Source of the DNA: an uncultured Oscillospiraceae bacterium
GTDB taxonomy: Bacteria; Bacillota; Clostridia; Oscillospirales; Oscillospiraceae
Assembly (NCBI GenBank): GCA_905205085.1
Contig: CAJLCG010000071.1
Span: forward strand, 1-11,994
DNA: 11,994 nt
Reading direction: 5' to 3'
Shown piece after piece: positions 1 to 7,785 of the stretch. The notes under the pieces were generated by a model. That model was not told the DNA's origin and made no database searches. It worked only from the letters and a program-made list of their open reading frames with translations. Numbering within the stretch: position 1 is the first letter of the stretch; each line of letters starts with the position of its first letter. Both the position numbers and the translations under genes were made by a program.

Positions 1-68
1 CCCATGGCGGCAAAGTAGGCAAAACGCCACCGGGGACGGCTCCAGATGAGCACTTCGTGCTCATAGTC

Positions 69-120
69 GCCTACCCTACCCCCTCTGGCCCTTCGGGCCA
101 TCTCCCCCTGACAGGGGGAG
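69..120. repeat. Nested palindromic repeat inside copy A
   Basis: This block holds two adjacent perfect hairpins: TGGCCC-TTC-GGGCCA at 86-100 and a 9-bp stem CTCCCCCTG/CAGGGGGAG at 102-120, preceded by a C-rich tract that can pair with the G-rich half. Copy D lacks it between its H3' and H2' hairpins, so in A it interrupts the repeat and looks like a separate insertion. Its style (CCCCCTG/CAGGGGG stem plus a second GC hairpin) resembles short palindromic intergenic repeats I recall from gut Firmicutes, but I cannot confirm that here. Confidence 0.6.
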
Positions 121-210
121 TCGGCCCCCGGTCCCCCATTTACGAGAGCGGGTCACTTTGGTCTTTTGCTCCCTTCCGGCGGCCTAAGTTTTGACCGTGC
201 ATTCCTCTTT

Positions 211-448
211 ACTCGGCCCACAGGGGCCTTTTGCCATCAAAATTTGCAAGCTGCTGCTCCGATCACACACCGCCTCCTGCCTACCTGTTTGGTGCGGCGG
301 TGATCGGGCGGGCAAAATCACGACCTGCTTCTGTTCTACTCTCGGGCCGCCGGGCCCTGCTGCCATCAAAATTTGCAATTTGCAAGTCGCTGCTCCGATC
401 GCACACCGCCTCCTGCATCCCTACCTGTTGGGTGCGGCGGTGATCGGG
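211..448 (-). repeat. Imperfect tandem duplication within copy A
   Basis: Two roughly 100-bp units, 211-308 and 340-448, each run from a GGGCC-rich box through TGCCATCAAAATTTGCAA, a CTGCTCCGATC box, CACACCGCCTCCTGC and CTACCTGTT to GGTGCGGCGGTGATCGG. The second unit has a small internal duplication of ATTTGCA near 370-384. The 30-odd bases between them resemble the GGCAAAATCA module found near 7955 and 6281. Copies C and D hold only one such unit, so A has undergone local duplication or has acquired a second partial element. Confidence 0.75.
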
Positions 449-820
449 AGGACGACGGGCCTTCACTTTGCGACGGCAGCCACTGTACCTTGACAAGGGA
501 ATAGGGAACATGGCGCAAATCCATTGCCCAGCTGCCACGGCTTTGCCAATGTAGGCGGTGTCCGTGCAGCGCAGACACTTCCAAATTTCCACTTTGTAGG
601 GGCCTGTGTCCCCGGGGCAAGAAGAATCAACCCGTCCTGATTTTGCCCGCCGGATGAAACTGCCCTGCTCTTAGGAGAGCGTCCCTCGTAATGGGGGTCT
701 GGGGGCAGATGACTGTGAGCGCCCGCTGCGCTAAGGCGCTCACCGGAAGCAGCCCCCAGGGCATTTTTGGTTCCTTTTTGGGCAAACAAAAAGGAACCCG
801 CCCCGCAGGGCGGAACCCTC

Positions 821-861
821 CAAATAAAAAAACAGGAGCCACCCAAATTGGGTAGCTCCTG
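821..861 (-). terminator. Rho-independent terminator of gap
   Basis: On the minus strand the hairpin has 12-bp arms (861-850 and 844-833, one mismatch) and a 5-base loop, followed by TTTTTTTATTTG. It starts about 16 bases after the gap stop codon. The composite repeat begins immediately beyond the T tract. Confidence 0.9.
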
Positions 862-876
862 AATTGAGATCACAAA

Positions 877-1929
<1,053 letters not shown>

Positions 1930-1949
1930 TTATTCCTGTGGTCAGCGTT

Positions 1950-1978
1950 ATTATATCCCGATTTAACCCGTTTTGGTA
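1950..1978 (-). promoter_or_regulatory. Probable sigma-A promoter of gap
   Basis: A perfect TATAAT lies on the minus strand at 1955-1950, about 63 bases before the start codon. At a 17-base spacing the -35 position (1978-1973) reads TACCAA, a poor match, so the promoter is recognised mainly by its -10. Between it and the start, 1918-1930 is a short palindrome (ACCCC-CAT-GGGGT arms) that could be an operator. No known binding consensus fits it well. Confidence 0.6.
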
Positions 1979-2034
1979 GTGTCTTTTTTCATATATTTTA
2001 GAGAATTTTTCCGGTAAAATTAGCAATAGAGCAG

Positions 2035-2061
2035 GGATAAGCGCTGGCTTATCCTTTTTTT
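2035..2061 (+). terminator. Orphan rho-independent terminator in the gap/kinase intergenic region
   Basis: A perfect 8-bp stem GGATAAGC/GCTTATCC with loop GCTG is followed by seven T residues on the plus strand. No plus-strand gene precedes it, because gap reads the other way. It would therefore end a short plus-strand transcript beginning within about 1960-2030, or be a relic. On the minus strand there is no T tract after the hairpin. Confidence 0.65.
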
Positions 2062-2181
2062 CTGCGTTTGGAAGGGCTTTAGTCTCGCCCTGTGCTCCAT
2101 TTCCTGGTTCCTCAGCCTGGTCAAGCCGAAAATTACGTCTCCGATTTTTTCCATTTTGCGCCAATTTTCCTCTTCTTTCCC

Positions 2182-2210
2182 TTGTTGTCTCATCCACTTT
2201 TTGATATACT
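2182..2210 (+). promoter_or_regulatory. Sigma-A promoter of the kinase-like gene
   Basis: TTGTTG (2182-2187), a 17-base spacer and TATACT (2205-2210) make a good vegetative promoter. The predicted transcript starts near 2217, giving a leader of about 105 bases. The rest of this 418-base intergenic region (1905-2322) holds only the gap promoter, the orphan terminator and two leader hairpins. Confidence 0.65.
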
Positions 2211-2262
2211 GAATTTTACAATCAAGAAGTAGCTGATTTCCGTATATCCTTTAAGAGAGAAA

Positions 2263-2318
2263 GCCCGGCACAGCGCCGGTTTCTGTTCTGCCGCAGTCCG
2301 ATCCTGCGGCTAGGAGGT
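2263..2318 (+). promoter_or_regulatory. Leader hairpins and ribosome binding site of the kinase-like gene
   Basis: The leader contains a small hairpin CCGGC/GCCGG (about 2264-2278) and a 7-bp hairpin GCCGCAG/CTGCGGC at 2290-2310. The second ends one base before the strong ribosome binding site AGGAGG (2312-2317), which lies 5 bases from the ATG at 2323. Such placement could modulate translation, but nothing identifies a ligand or partner. Confidence 0.4.
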
Positions 2319-2322
2319 TATT

Positions 2323-3384
2323 ATGTCCCACTCCAATTCCACTGCCCTGGAGCGGCTGCCTGATGGGGCCATCCAGCTCTGCCAGGGCCGTATCCACGCC
2401 TTTAATCGGGCCGCGGGAGCCCAGTTCCCTGAGCTGGCCGTGGGAGACCAGCCCCCCGCCTTTTTGGCCCCCGCCCTGGGAGACCAGACCGCGGGCGTCT
2501 TTCACCATCAGGGGGTGGAGTATGTGTTCAGCCGCACCCCTCAGGACTGCTGCCAGCTGCTGCTGGTCCATCCCTCCTCCCAGTCCGCCCTGACCGACCG
2601 CCAGCTGGACGGCTTTGTGCGTCAGATGCGCACCTTTATGCAGGAGATGCTCCTCCCGGTCCAGCTGCTCTCTGACGACCTGTCCCGCGCGGGGGGCGAC
2701 CCCTCAGGCCGGGATGCCGCCTTCCAAAAGACCTTCTGCCGGATGCACCGGCTGCTGTCCAATCTGGATTATTTGCGCTCTTTGGGCTCGTCCCAGGCGT
2801 TTTTCCAGCCCATTACCATGGATTTGGTGGGCCTGTGCGGCCGCCTCAGTGACGAGGCCGCCTCTCTGCTGGAGGGGGCCGGAGTCACCCTCACCTTCCG
2901 CTGTTCGGGCAGCTCTCTGCTGATTCCCGGCGACCCGGAGCTGCTGTCCAAGCTCATCCTCACCCTGCTGTCCAATGCGGCCAAGGCCGCCCCCAAGGGC
3001 TCGGTCTTCCTTACCGTGGCCCAGCGCCGGGACCGGGCCATCCTCTCGGTCACCGACAGCGGCCAGGACTTTGCCCAGGAGGATCTGGAGGCCCTCTTCC
3101 CCTCTCCCCTGCCCGACGACCACATCCCCGATCCCCAGGAGGGGGCGGGCATGGGATTAGCGATTGCCCGGCACATCGTGGCCCTGCACAAGGGCACTAT
3201 GCTGCTGGAGCGCCGGGAGAGCGGAGCGCTCCTGTCCGTGGTCTCCCTGCCCACCGGCCCACTGGACACCCGGCTGCAAGTCCAGTCCCCCCGCATTGAG
3301 GACACCGGAGGCCTCTCCCCCGTGCTGGTGGAGCTGTCCGACGTGCTCCCCCAGGCTATGTTCCGTTTTGAGGATTATGATTAA
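2323..3384 (+). CDS. Cytoplasmic histidine-kinase-like ATPase with degenerate H-box
   Basis: The 353-residue protein has no membrane segment or signal peptide. Residues 1-90 form a weak sensor-like region of uncertain fold. Residues 95-155 resemble a dimerisation helix pair. Residues 165-312 form a HATPase_c domain with N-box (LLSNAA, N218), G1 box (VTDSG, D245) and G2 box (GAGMGLAIARHI, 274-285). The expected H-box HELRTPL aligns with QEMLLPV at 107-113: Glu and Pro are kept, but the phospho-acceptor His is Gln107. Canonical autophosphorylation is therefore unlikely at that site. It may be a signalling ATPase, a pseudokinase partner, or a kinase acting elsewhere. No response regulator is adjacent. 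AGGAGG supports the start. Confidence 0.75.
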   Translation: MSHSNSTALERLPDGAIQLCQGRIHAFNRAAGAQFPELAVGDQPPAFLAPALGDQTAGVFHHQGVEYVFSRTPQDCCQLLLVHPSSQSALTDRQLDGFVRQMRTFMQEMLLPVQLLSDDLSRAGGDPSGRDAAFQKTFCRMHRLLSNLDYLRSLGSSQAFFQPITMDLVGLCGRLSDEAASLLEGAGVTLTFRCSGSSLLIPGDPELLSKLILTLLSNAAKAAPKGSVFLTVAQRRDRAILSVTDSGQDFAQEDLEALFPSPLPDDHIPDPQEGAGMGLAIARHIVALHKGTMLLERRESGALLSVVSLPTGPLDTRLQVQSPRIEDTGGLSPVLVELSDVLPQAMFRFEDYD

Positions 3385-3417
3385 AAAAACCGCCTGTGGA
3401 AAGGCGCGGTTTTTAAT
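3385..3417. terminator. Bidirectional terminator between convergent genes
   Basis: AAAAACCGC (3385-3393) pairs with GCGGTTTTT (3406-3414), with an inner CCT/AGG pairing. The A and T tracts on both sides give T-rich tails on either strand. It sits between the kinase-like stop (3382-3384) and the DUF1846 stop (3419-3421) and should serve both. Confidence 0.88.
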
Positions 3418-3418
3418 C

Positions 3419-4906
3419 TTATCGGTGGTAGAGCTTGTTGCTCTGATACTGGGGCTCACAGGTGAGCTGGATGCCCAGCTTTTTGTAGGTCATCTCGTCG
3501 GGAGGAGAGAGCATTACGGAGCAGTGGGCCTGGCAGCCCTTCAGCTGGGCCAGCACTCCCAGGGCCTGAGCGGCCTTGTGGTCGGCGTTGGCGGAGGAGG
3601 CCAGGGCGATGAGCACCTCGTCGGAGTGGAGCCGGGGGTTGTTGGAGCCCAGGTACTTCACCTTGACGGTCTGGATGGGCTCGATGGCGCTCTGGGCGAT
3701 CAGGTGCACCCCGTGGCCGCCCACACCGGAGAGAGCCTTCAGAGCGTTGAGCAGGGCGGCGGCGGAGCAGCCCATCAGCTCGGAGGTCTTGCCGGTGACC
3801 ATCTTGCCGTCGGGCAGCTCGATGGCCATGGCGGGCTCGCCGGTCTCCTCGGCCAGCTGGTTGGCCTGGGCCACCACGCACCGCTCGGCGGTGGTCACCC
3901 CAGCCTGCTGCATCAGCAGCTCCAGCTTGTATACGGCGTGGTCTACATCCTTGCCCTGGCGGCGCTCACACAGAGCGTCGTAGTAGCGCCGCACGATCTC
4001 CTGCCGGGCGGCATCCTGGCAGGCCTCGTCGTCGTAGATGCAGTTGCCCGCCATGTTGACTCCCATGTCGGTGGGGGACTTGTAGGGGCAGGAGCCGGTG
4101 ATCTTCTCAAACATAGCGGACAGGACGGGGAACACCTCCACGTCCCGGTTGTAGTTGACGGTGGTCTCCCCGTAGGCCTGGAGGTGGAAGGGGTCGATCA
4201 TGTTCACGTCGTCCAGGTCGGCAGTGGCGGCCTCATAGGCCAGGTTCACCGGGTGCTTGAGAGGCAGGTTCCAAATGGGGAAGGTCTCAAACTTGGCGTA
4301 GCCGGCGGTGACCCCACGCTTGTGCTCGTGGTAGAGCTGGCTGAGGCAAGTGGCCATCTTGCCGCTGCCCGGGCCGGGGGCGGTGATCACCACCAGGGGA
4401 CGGGTGGTCTCCACGTACTCGTTCTTGCCAAAGCCCTCGTCGGAGACGATCTGGGCAATGTTGTGGGGGTAGCCGGGAATGGGATAGTGGCGGTACACCC
4501 GCACGCCCAGGCTCTCCAGCCGCTTCTGGAACAGGTCGGCCGCCTGCTGGCCGGCATACTGAGTGACCACCACGCTGCCCACATACAGGTCCATGCCCCG
4601 GAAGGCGTCGATCAGGCGCAGCACATCGCTGTCGTAGGTGATGCCCAGGTCGCCCCGGACCTTGTTCTTCTCAATGTCGGCGGCATTGATGACCAGAACG
4701 ATCTCCGCCTTGTCCTTCATCTGGGCCAGCATGCGGATCTTGCTGTCCGGCTCAAAGCCAGGCAGTACCCGGCTGGCGTGGAAGTCATCAAACAGCTTGC
4801 CGCCAAACTCCAGGTACAGCTTGCCCCCGAACTGGGCAATGCGCTCCTGAATGTGCTGGGACTGCATCGTAAGATATTTTTGGTTGTCAAAGCCCTGTCT
4901 GGTCAT
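3419..4906 (-). CDS. DUF1846 domain-containing protein
   Basis: Recognised as a DUF1846 family member, a conserved protein of Firmicutes and some other bacteria. To my knowledge its biochemical role is not established. The 495-residue length matches the family. Visible features are an N-terminal region opening with GFDNQKYL and a FGGKL repeat (26-38), a P-loop-like APGPGSGK at 176-183 followed by MATCLSQLYHE, a PFHLQAYG segment near 239-246, and a late PTDMGVNMAG segment. The protein is soluble, with no membrane segment. The start is supported by GAGGTG about 7-12 bases upstream of ATG, and by the promoter at 5028-5057. It stands alone and converges on the kinase-like gene. A nucleotide-binding role is inferred from the P-loop only. 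Confidence 0.93.
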   Translation of the reverse strand: MTRQGFDNQKYLTMQSQHIQERIAQFGGKLYLEFGGKLFDDFHASRVLPGFEPDSKIRMLAQMKDKAEIVLVINAADIEKNKVRGDLGITYDSDVLRLIDAFRGMDLYVGSVVVTQYAGQQAADLFQKRLESLGVRVYRHYPIPGYPHNIAQIVSDEGFGKNEYVETTRPLVVITAPGPGSGKMATCLSQLYHEHKRGVTAGYAKFETFPIWNLPLKHPVNLAYEAATADLDDVNMIDPFHLQAYGETTVNYNRDVEVFPVLSAMFEKITGSCPYKSPTDMGVNMAGNCIYDDEACQDAARQEIVRRYYDALCERRQGKDVDHAVYKLELLMQQAGVTTAERCVVAQANQLAEETGEPAMAIELPDGKMVTGKTSELMGCSAAALLNALKALSGVGGHGVHLIAQSAIEPIQTVKVKYLGSNNPRLHSDEVLIALASSANADHKAAQALGVLAQLKGCQAHCSVMLSPPDEMTYKKLGIQLTCEPQYQSNKLYHR

Positions 4907-5027
4907 ACCTTCACCTCGTCATAGTTTACCCCCGGCGGGCAAGGCGGCCTTCCGGCACGGACAGATCATAGGTCTGCTTGTTCCACCGAGGGTTGATTTC
5001 AAATCATTTCAAAAATATTCAGCCTTT

Positions 5028-5057
5028 ATTTTATGCTTTTCGGCATGGCTGCGTCAA
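5028..5057 (-). promoter_or_regulatory. Sigma-A promoter of the DUF1846 gene
   Basis: On the minus strand TTGACG (5057-5052), an 18-base spacer and TAAAAT (5033-5028) form a good promoter about 120 bases before the start codon. The leader contains repeated TTTGAAAT motifs (about 4993-5012) of unknown significance. Confidence 0.65.
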
Positions 5058-5133
5058 GTGGTTTGCCCGAAAGAGTTGCCCAGACTGAAGAGGCACTTTT
5101 TGTGAAAATAGCGGGTAGTATTCCCAAGAATTT

Positions 5134-5208
5134 TATGATAAAATGTAAAAACTATCCCCTTTTTTACAAAAGCTTTACGTTACCCCCGGGCCACCCCGGG
5201 GGCTTTTT
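5134..5208 (+). promoter_or_regulatory. Leader of the TSUP gene with a promoter-proximal terminator hairpin
   Basis: TATGAT (5134-5139) and TAAAAT (5139-5144) are candidate -10 boxes, with no convincing -35. Downstream, a perfect 8-bp stem CCCCCGGG/CCCGGGGG with loop CCAC (5183-5202) is followed by CTTTTT (5203-5208), a rho-independent terminator about 18 bases before the ribosome binding site GGAGGTG (5226-5232). The following CCGGGG (5209-5214) could pair with the left arm as an alternative fold. This suggests attenuation of the permease gene. The stretch ahead of the hairpin is too short (about 35-50 bases) for a classic large riboswitch. Confidence 0.55.
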
Positions 5209-5237
5209 CCGGGGAATTTGCCCGTGGAGGTGCTGTT

Positions 5238-6014
5238 ATGCTGCCTGAGAATTTGCTGCACACCCTGCTGATCGTCTGCCCCCTGGTCTTTTTGGGCGGA
5301 CTGGTGGACTCCGTGGCCGGCGGCGGCGGGCTGATTACCGTGCCTGCCTATCTGCTGGCCGGTCTGTCGCCTCATGCCGCCTCCGCCACAAACAAGTGCG
5401 GCAACGTGTGGGGCACCCTGCTGTCCACCTATCGCTTCCTTAAGCGCGGGGAAGTTCACGTGCCCAGCGCGGTGTGCGGCGGCGTGGGCGCTCTCATCGG
5501 CGCCTGGGCGGGCGCAAAGCTCAACATGATCGTGCCCGACCGCTACCTCTATTATCTGATGCTGATTATCGTGCCGGTGATGGCCGTGTTTCTGCTGGTC
5601 AAGCGGGAGTTCGGCACCGAGGACCACTCCCATGAGCTCTCCCCCCGGCGGCTGCTGATCCTGTCTTTGGGCATCGGCCTGGTCCTGGGGGGCTATGATG
5701 GATTCTTTGGTCCCGGCGCGGGCACCTTCCTGATGCTGGCCTTTACCGGACTGTGTAAGTTTGACCTGCTTACCGCCTCGGGCAATACCAAAGTGGCCAA
5801 CGCCGCCTCCAATATGGCCTCTTTGGTGACCTTTGCCCTGGCCGGACAGGTGGTCTGGGTGGTGGGAATCCCCGCCGCGGTCTGCGGCATCGCCGGGAGC
5901 TATGTGGGCTCTGGGCTGGCGTTGAAAAATGGGGCGAAGGTCATCCGGCCCATGTTCTTTGTGGTGCTGGCTCTACTCACCATCCGCCTTGTCTACGACC
6001 TACTTTTCTCGTAA
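5238..6014 (+). CDS. TSUP (TauE/SafE) family membrane permease
   Basis: The 258-residue protein is highly hydrophobic, with about eight predicted membrane segments (roughly 4-23, 30-45, 76-95, 103-122, 138-156, 160-178, 196-228, 236-256). The two diagnostic half-repeats of the TauE/SafE family are visible: GGLVDSVAGGGGLITVPA (20-37), with ASATNKCGN after it, and GGYDGFFGPGAGTF (151-164), with TASGNTKVANAASN after it. Family members export or import sulfite, sulfoacetate and other small organosulfur or organic anions. The substrate cannot be read from sequence, and no sulfur gene lies nearby. The start is supported by GGAGGTG 5 bases upstream. The last codons lie inside a hairpin that spans the stop codon. 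Confidence 0.93.
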   Translation: MLPENLLHTLLIVCPLVFLGGLVDSVAGGGGLITVPAYLLAGLSPHAASATNKCGNVWGTLLSTYRFLKRGEVHVPSAVCGGVGALIGAWAGAKLNMIVPDRYLYYLMLIIVPVMAVFLLVKREFGTEDHSHELSPRRLLILSLGIGLVLGGYDGFFGPGAGTFLMLAFTGLCKFDLLTASGNTKVANAASNMASLVTFALAGQVVWVVGIPAAVCGIAGSYVGSGLALKNGAKVIRPMFFVVLALLTIRLVYDLLFS

Positions 6015-6092
6015 GAAAAGTAGGCACCGCTTTCTTGAAAGAAAGCTTGGCAAAGAACTTTCTGCAAAGCTTCGCTTTGCCTCTGCGCCCGT
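5999..6092 (+). repeat. Stop-codon hairpin cassette after the TSUP gene
   Basis: Three perfect hairpins follow one another: CCTACTTTTCT/AGAAAAGTAGG with loop CGTA (5999-6024, covering the TAA at 6012-6014), GCTTTCTT/AAGAAAGC (6029-6046) and GCAAAGC-TTC-GCTTTGC (6064-6080). The conserved box CTCTGCGCCCGT (6081-6092) comes next. The same order, in inverted orientation and with altered stems, follows the thiolase gene (8449-8516). Confidence 0.75.
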
Positions 6093-6101
6093 TACGAAAA
6101 G

Positions 6102-6146
6102 AAACCGTGGGAACGACATGCTTCGTCGCTCCCACGGTTTTTGTTT
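6102..6146 (+). terminator. Terminator downstream of the TSUP gene
   Basis: AAACCGTGGGAACGAC (6102-6117) pairs with 6125-6140 with one G-T mismatch, and TTGTTTG follows. The core GTGGGAGCGACG on the opposite strand is also found in the thiolase terminator (8406-8417), so the terminator itself is part of the shared repeat flank. Confidence 0.88.
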
Positions 6147-6151
6147 GTGGG

Positions 6152-6470
6152 GTTCCGCCCAATCACCGCCGCACCAAACAGGTAGGGATGCACCAGGCGG
6201 TGTGCGTTAGAATATAGATGCCTTCAAATTTTGATGGCAAAAGGGCCCTGTGGCCCGGGAGTAGGAGGGAAACCGGTCTTGATTTTGCCCGCCGGAAGGA
6301 CACAAATATCTGACAGGAGGGCCTCCCCCGTAAATGGGGGTCTGGGGGGCAACGCCTATGGACACCCGCCTTTGGCGAGGTGTCCATCGAAGGAGCCCCC
6401 CAGCGATTCTTTGGTGACTTTCTGATCGTTCAGAAAGTCACAACGTCCCCCCGGCGGCCCGCAGGCCGCC
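6152..6470 (+). repeat. Composite hairpin repeat, copy C (left arm deleted)
   Basis: Starts with GTTCCGCCC, the outer edge of an H0 hairpin, joined directly to the core box AATCACCGCCGCACC (6160-6174), so H1, H2 and H3 of the left arm are missing. It then carries AAATTTTGATGG (6226-6237), the GGGCC box, a right arm with H3' (6325-6340, CCCCC/GGGGG), H2' (6358-6387, ATGGACACC/GGTGTCCAT), H1' (6414-6441, GTGACTTTCTGA/TCAGAAAGTCAC) and H0' (6453-6470, GGCGGCC/GGCCGCC). H0' abuts the spoIIP stop codon and is the only hairpin available to end that transcript, although no good T tract follows it. Confidence 0.85.
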
Positions 6471-7670
6471 TTACCCCTTCAGTCCTAGCAATACCTGAGA
6501 AACGCTCTGGGCAAACAGCCGCGCCCCAGCCAGGGCCTCGGTGAGTGTATTTCCGTGTCCCCCTACCTCCACCAGCAGGGACCCGGTGGACAGGTTCTGA
6601 TTGTACCGGCTGTTGCGCAGCACAATGGGCCGGGCCAGAGTCACATAGTCGGAGATCAGCTCCTGCTGATAACGGATGGCCAGCGCCAGGTTGTCGATCC
6701 AGTAGGGGTGGGAGGCTCCACCGCCGTCCGTGCCCACCACCAGCATCACCTGGGCCACCTTCTCCCCGTTTTCCTGGCTGACCAGCTTGTAGATGGACCC
6801 ATCGTTGCCCACCAGGGCATCCCGGTGAACATCCAAAATAATTTTGATGCTGGGGTATTTGGCCAGCCAATCCTTCACCGCCGCGCCGGAGCGGTCATAG
6901 GCTCCATTGTAGGCCGGATAGTCGTACAAATTGGTGTCGTGGATCACTTCAAACCCATTTTCCCGGAAAATTTGGGCCATTTCCTCCCCTACCCGCACCA
7001 TATTACGGGTACAGTCGGTGGTCCGGTAAGAATCGCTCTCCTGGTAGGTGAGGCCGTCACTCTGGGAATAGGCCTCGCTGCCATGGGTATGTACGATCAA
7101 AATTTGAGGCCCTTCCCCTAAAGTAAAGTGGACCATTCCGGCGGAAAAGACCGATTCATCCAACCCTTTTCCGGTTCGGTCATAGAGATACACGCCATTC
7201 TGGCTGAGGTATTGTCCTCCCTCCTTGCCCACACCGGTCATCTCCAAAATGCCGTCCTGAGAGACTGGCGGCTGAAGGGGCGTATCCACCTGATCATCGT
7301 CGTCCGGAGCCTCTTCCGGCTCTGTGGAGGGCTCCGACGAGTCCGTCTGGTCCTGGGGCTGCTCCTGCTGGCCCTGGAGGTAGTCCTCCACCGCATCCTG
7401 TCCCGCCGAGAGCAGCGCCGACTGCCCTACCAACAGCCGGTTCCAGCCGGTGAGGCTCCCCTGCACCGTCTCCTGAGGCAGAGAGCCCAGCTGGCTCTCC
7501 AGCAGAGCCACCGCCACCGCCGGGCGGTCCGCCCAGGTGCGCAGCACCTGGGTCACCCCCGATAGGTCGGCGGTCATTGTCACTCCCCATACTGCCACCG
7601 CCGCCAGGCCAAGACCCACACCCCGGCGCATGGCCCGCTGCCAATGGTTTCTTCTTCCCCGGTTTGCCAT
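6471..7670 (-). CDS. spoIIP: Stage II sporulation protein P, engulfment peptidoglycan hydrolase
   Basis: SpoIIP is the amidase/endopeptidase of the SpoIID-SpoIIM-SpoIIP complex that thins septal peptidoglycan so the mother cell can engulf the forespore. From the ATG at 7670 the protein has 399 residues, close to the B. subtilis protein. It has a basic N-terminus and a single signal-anchor segment (about 16-34), then an acidic Gln/Glu/Asp/Pro-rich linker (about 100-135). The amidase domain shows LIVHTHGSEAY (191-201), SYRTTDCTRNM (214-224), LDVHRDA (279-285) and LLVEVGGHGN (365-374), with His and Glu residues suited to zinc. The ATG is preferred over an upstream in-frame GTG (7703) because AAGGGGTGG precedes it and the GTG overlaps the predicted sigma-E -10. 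No neighbouring sporulation gene (gpr often lies next to spoIIP) is visible. Confidence 0.95.
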   Translation of the reverse strand: MANRGRRNHWQRAMRRGVGLGLAAVAVWGVTMTADLSGVTQVLRTWADRPAVAVALLESQLGSLPQETVQGSLTGWNRLLVGQSALLSAGQDAVEDYLQGQQEQPQDQTDSSEPSTEPEEAPDDDDQVDTPLQPPVSQDGILEMTGVGKEGGQYLSQNGVYLYDRTGKGLDESVFSAGMVHFTLGEGPQILIVHTHGSEAYSQSDGLTYQESDSYRTTDCTRNMVRVGEEMAQIFRENGFEVIHDTNLYDYPAYNGAYDRSGAAVKDWLAKYPSIKIILDVHRDALVGNDGSIYKLVSQENGEKVAQVMLVVGTDGGGASHPYWIDNLALAIRYQQELISDYVTLARPIVLRNSRYNQNLSTGSLLVEVGGHGNTLTEALAGARLFAQSVSQVLLGLKG

Positions 7671-7701
7671 GGTACCACCCCTTATCCTGCGTGTCACTTC
7701 C

Positions 7702-7730
7702 ACTGTATGTATGGGGCGGCGGGGTTATGT
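7702..7730 (-). promoter_or_regulatory. Candidate sigma-E promoter of spoIIP
   Basis: On the minus strand ACATAAC (7730-7724), a 14-base spacer and CATACAGT (7709-7702) resemble the sigma-E consensus KMATATT-N14-CATACAMT: the -10 matches well and the -35 weakly. Transcription would start near 7695, about 25 bases before the ATG. This fits mother-cell expression known for spoIIP. Confidence 0.5.
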
Positions 7731-7785
7731 CTACGTGGGTTCTGTTATTTTGCTGCGGAGGGAAAGACTTTCCTTAAAAGCAGAG

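Larger units (their letters stand above)
1..815 (-). repeat. Composite hairpin repeat, copy A (minus orientation, truncated by window edge)
   Basis: This gene-free stretch is, read on the minus strand from 815 to 1, a full-order homologue of copy D (7786-8391). The order is: H0 (798-813, arms CCGCCC/GGGCGG); H1 (769-798, 12-bp arms GGTTCCTTTTTG/CAAAAAGGAACC); H2 (715-743, arms GTGAGCGCC/GGCGCTCAC); an H3-like C-rich/G-rich motif (685-705); a shared core (about 525-650); the conserved GATCACCGCCGCACC and AAATTTTGATGG boxes (about 232-450); then the opposite arm with H3' (about 121-145), H2' (46-64, ATGAGCAC/GTGCTCAT) and half of H1' (8-27). H1' runs off position 1. Compared with D it carries extra DNA at about 450-525, an internal tandem duplication (211-448) and a nested palindromic repeat (69-120). 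Reading frames through it have no ribosome binding site, and corresponding stretches of A and D are read in different frames, so I call no gene here. Confidence 0.85.

Noticed and set aside
211..448. CRISPR array
   Set aside because: Only two imperfect roughly 100-base units with no regular short repeat/spacer pattern and no cas genes.
1..815. tRNA or rRNA genes in gene-free stretches
   Set aside because: No cloverleaf, T-loop motif or rRNA-like conserved segments; the hairpins are simple palindromes.
463..873. Open frames inside repeat copy A (e.g. 463-873 minus, 366-620 minus)
   Set aside because: They run through conserved hairpins, and some cross the gap terminator. They have no ribosome binding site, and corresponding stretches in D are read in other frames. 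The similarity is nucleotide-level.
7671..7703. Upstream GTG start for spoIIP
   Set aside because: No ribosome binding site, and it overlaps the predicted sigma-E -10; the ATG at 7670 has AAGGGGTGG in position.
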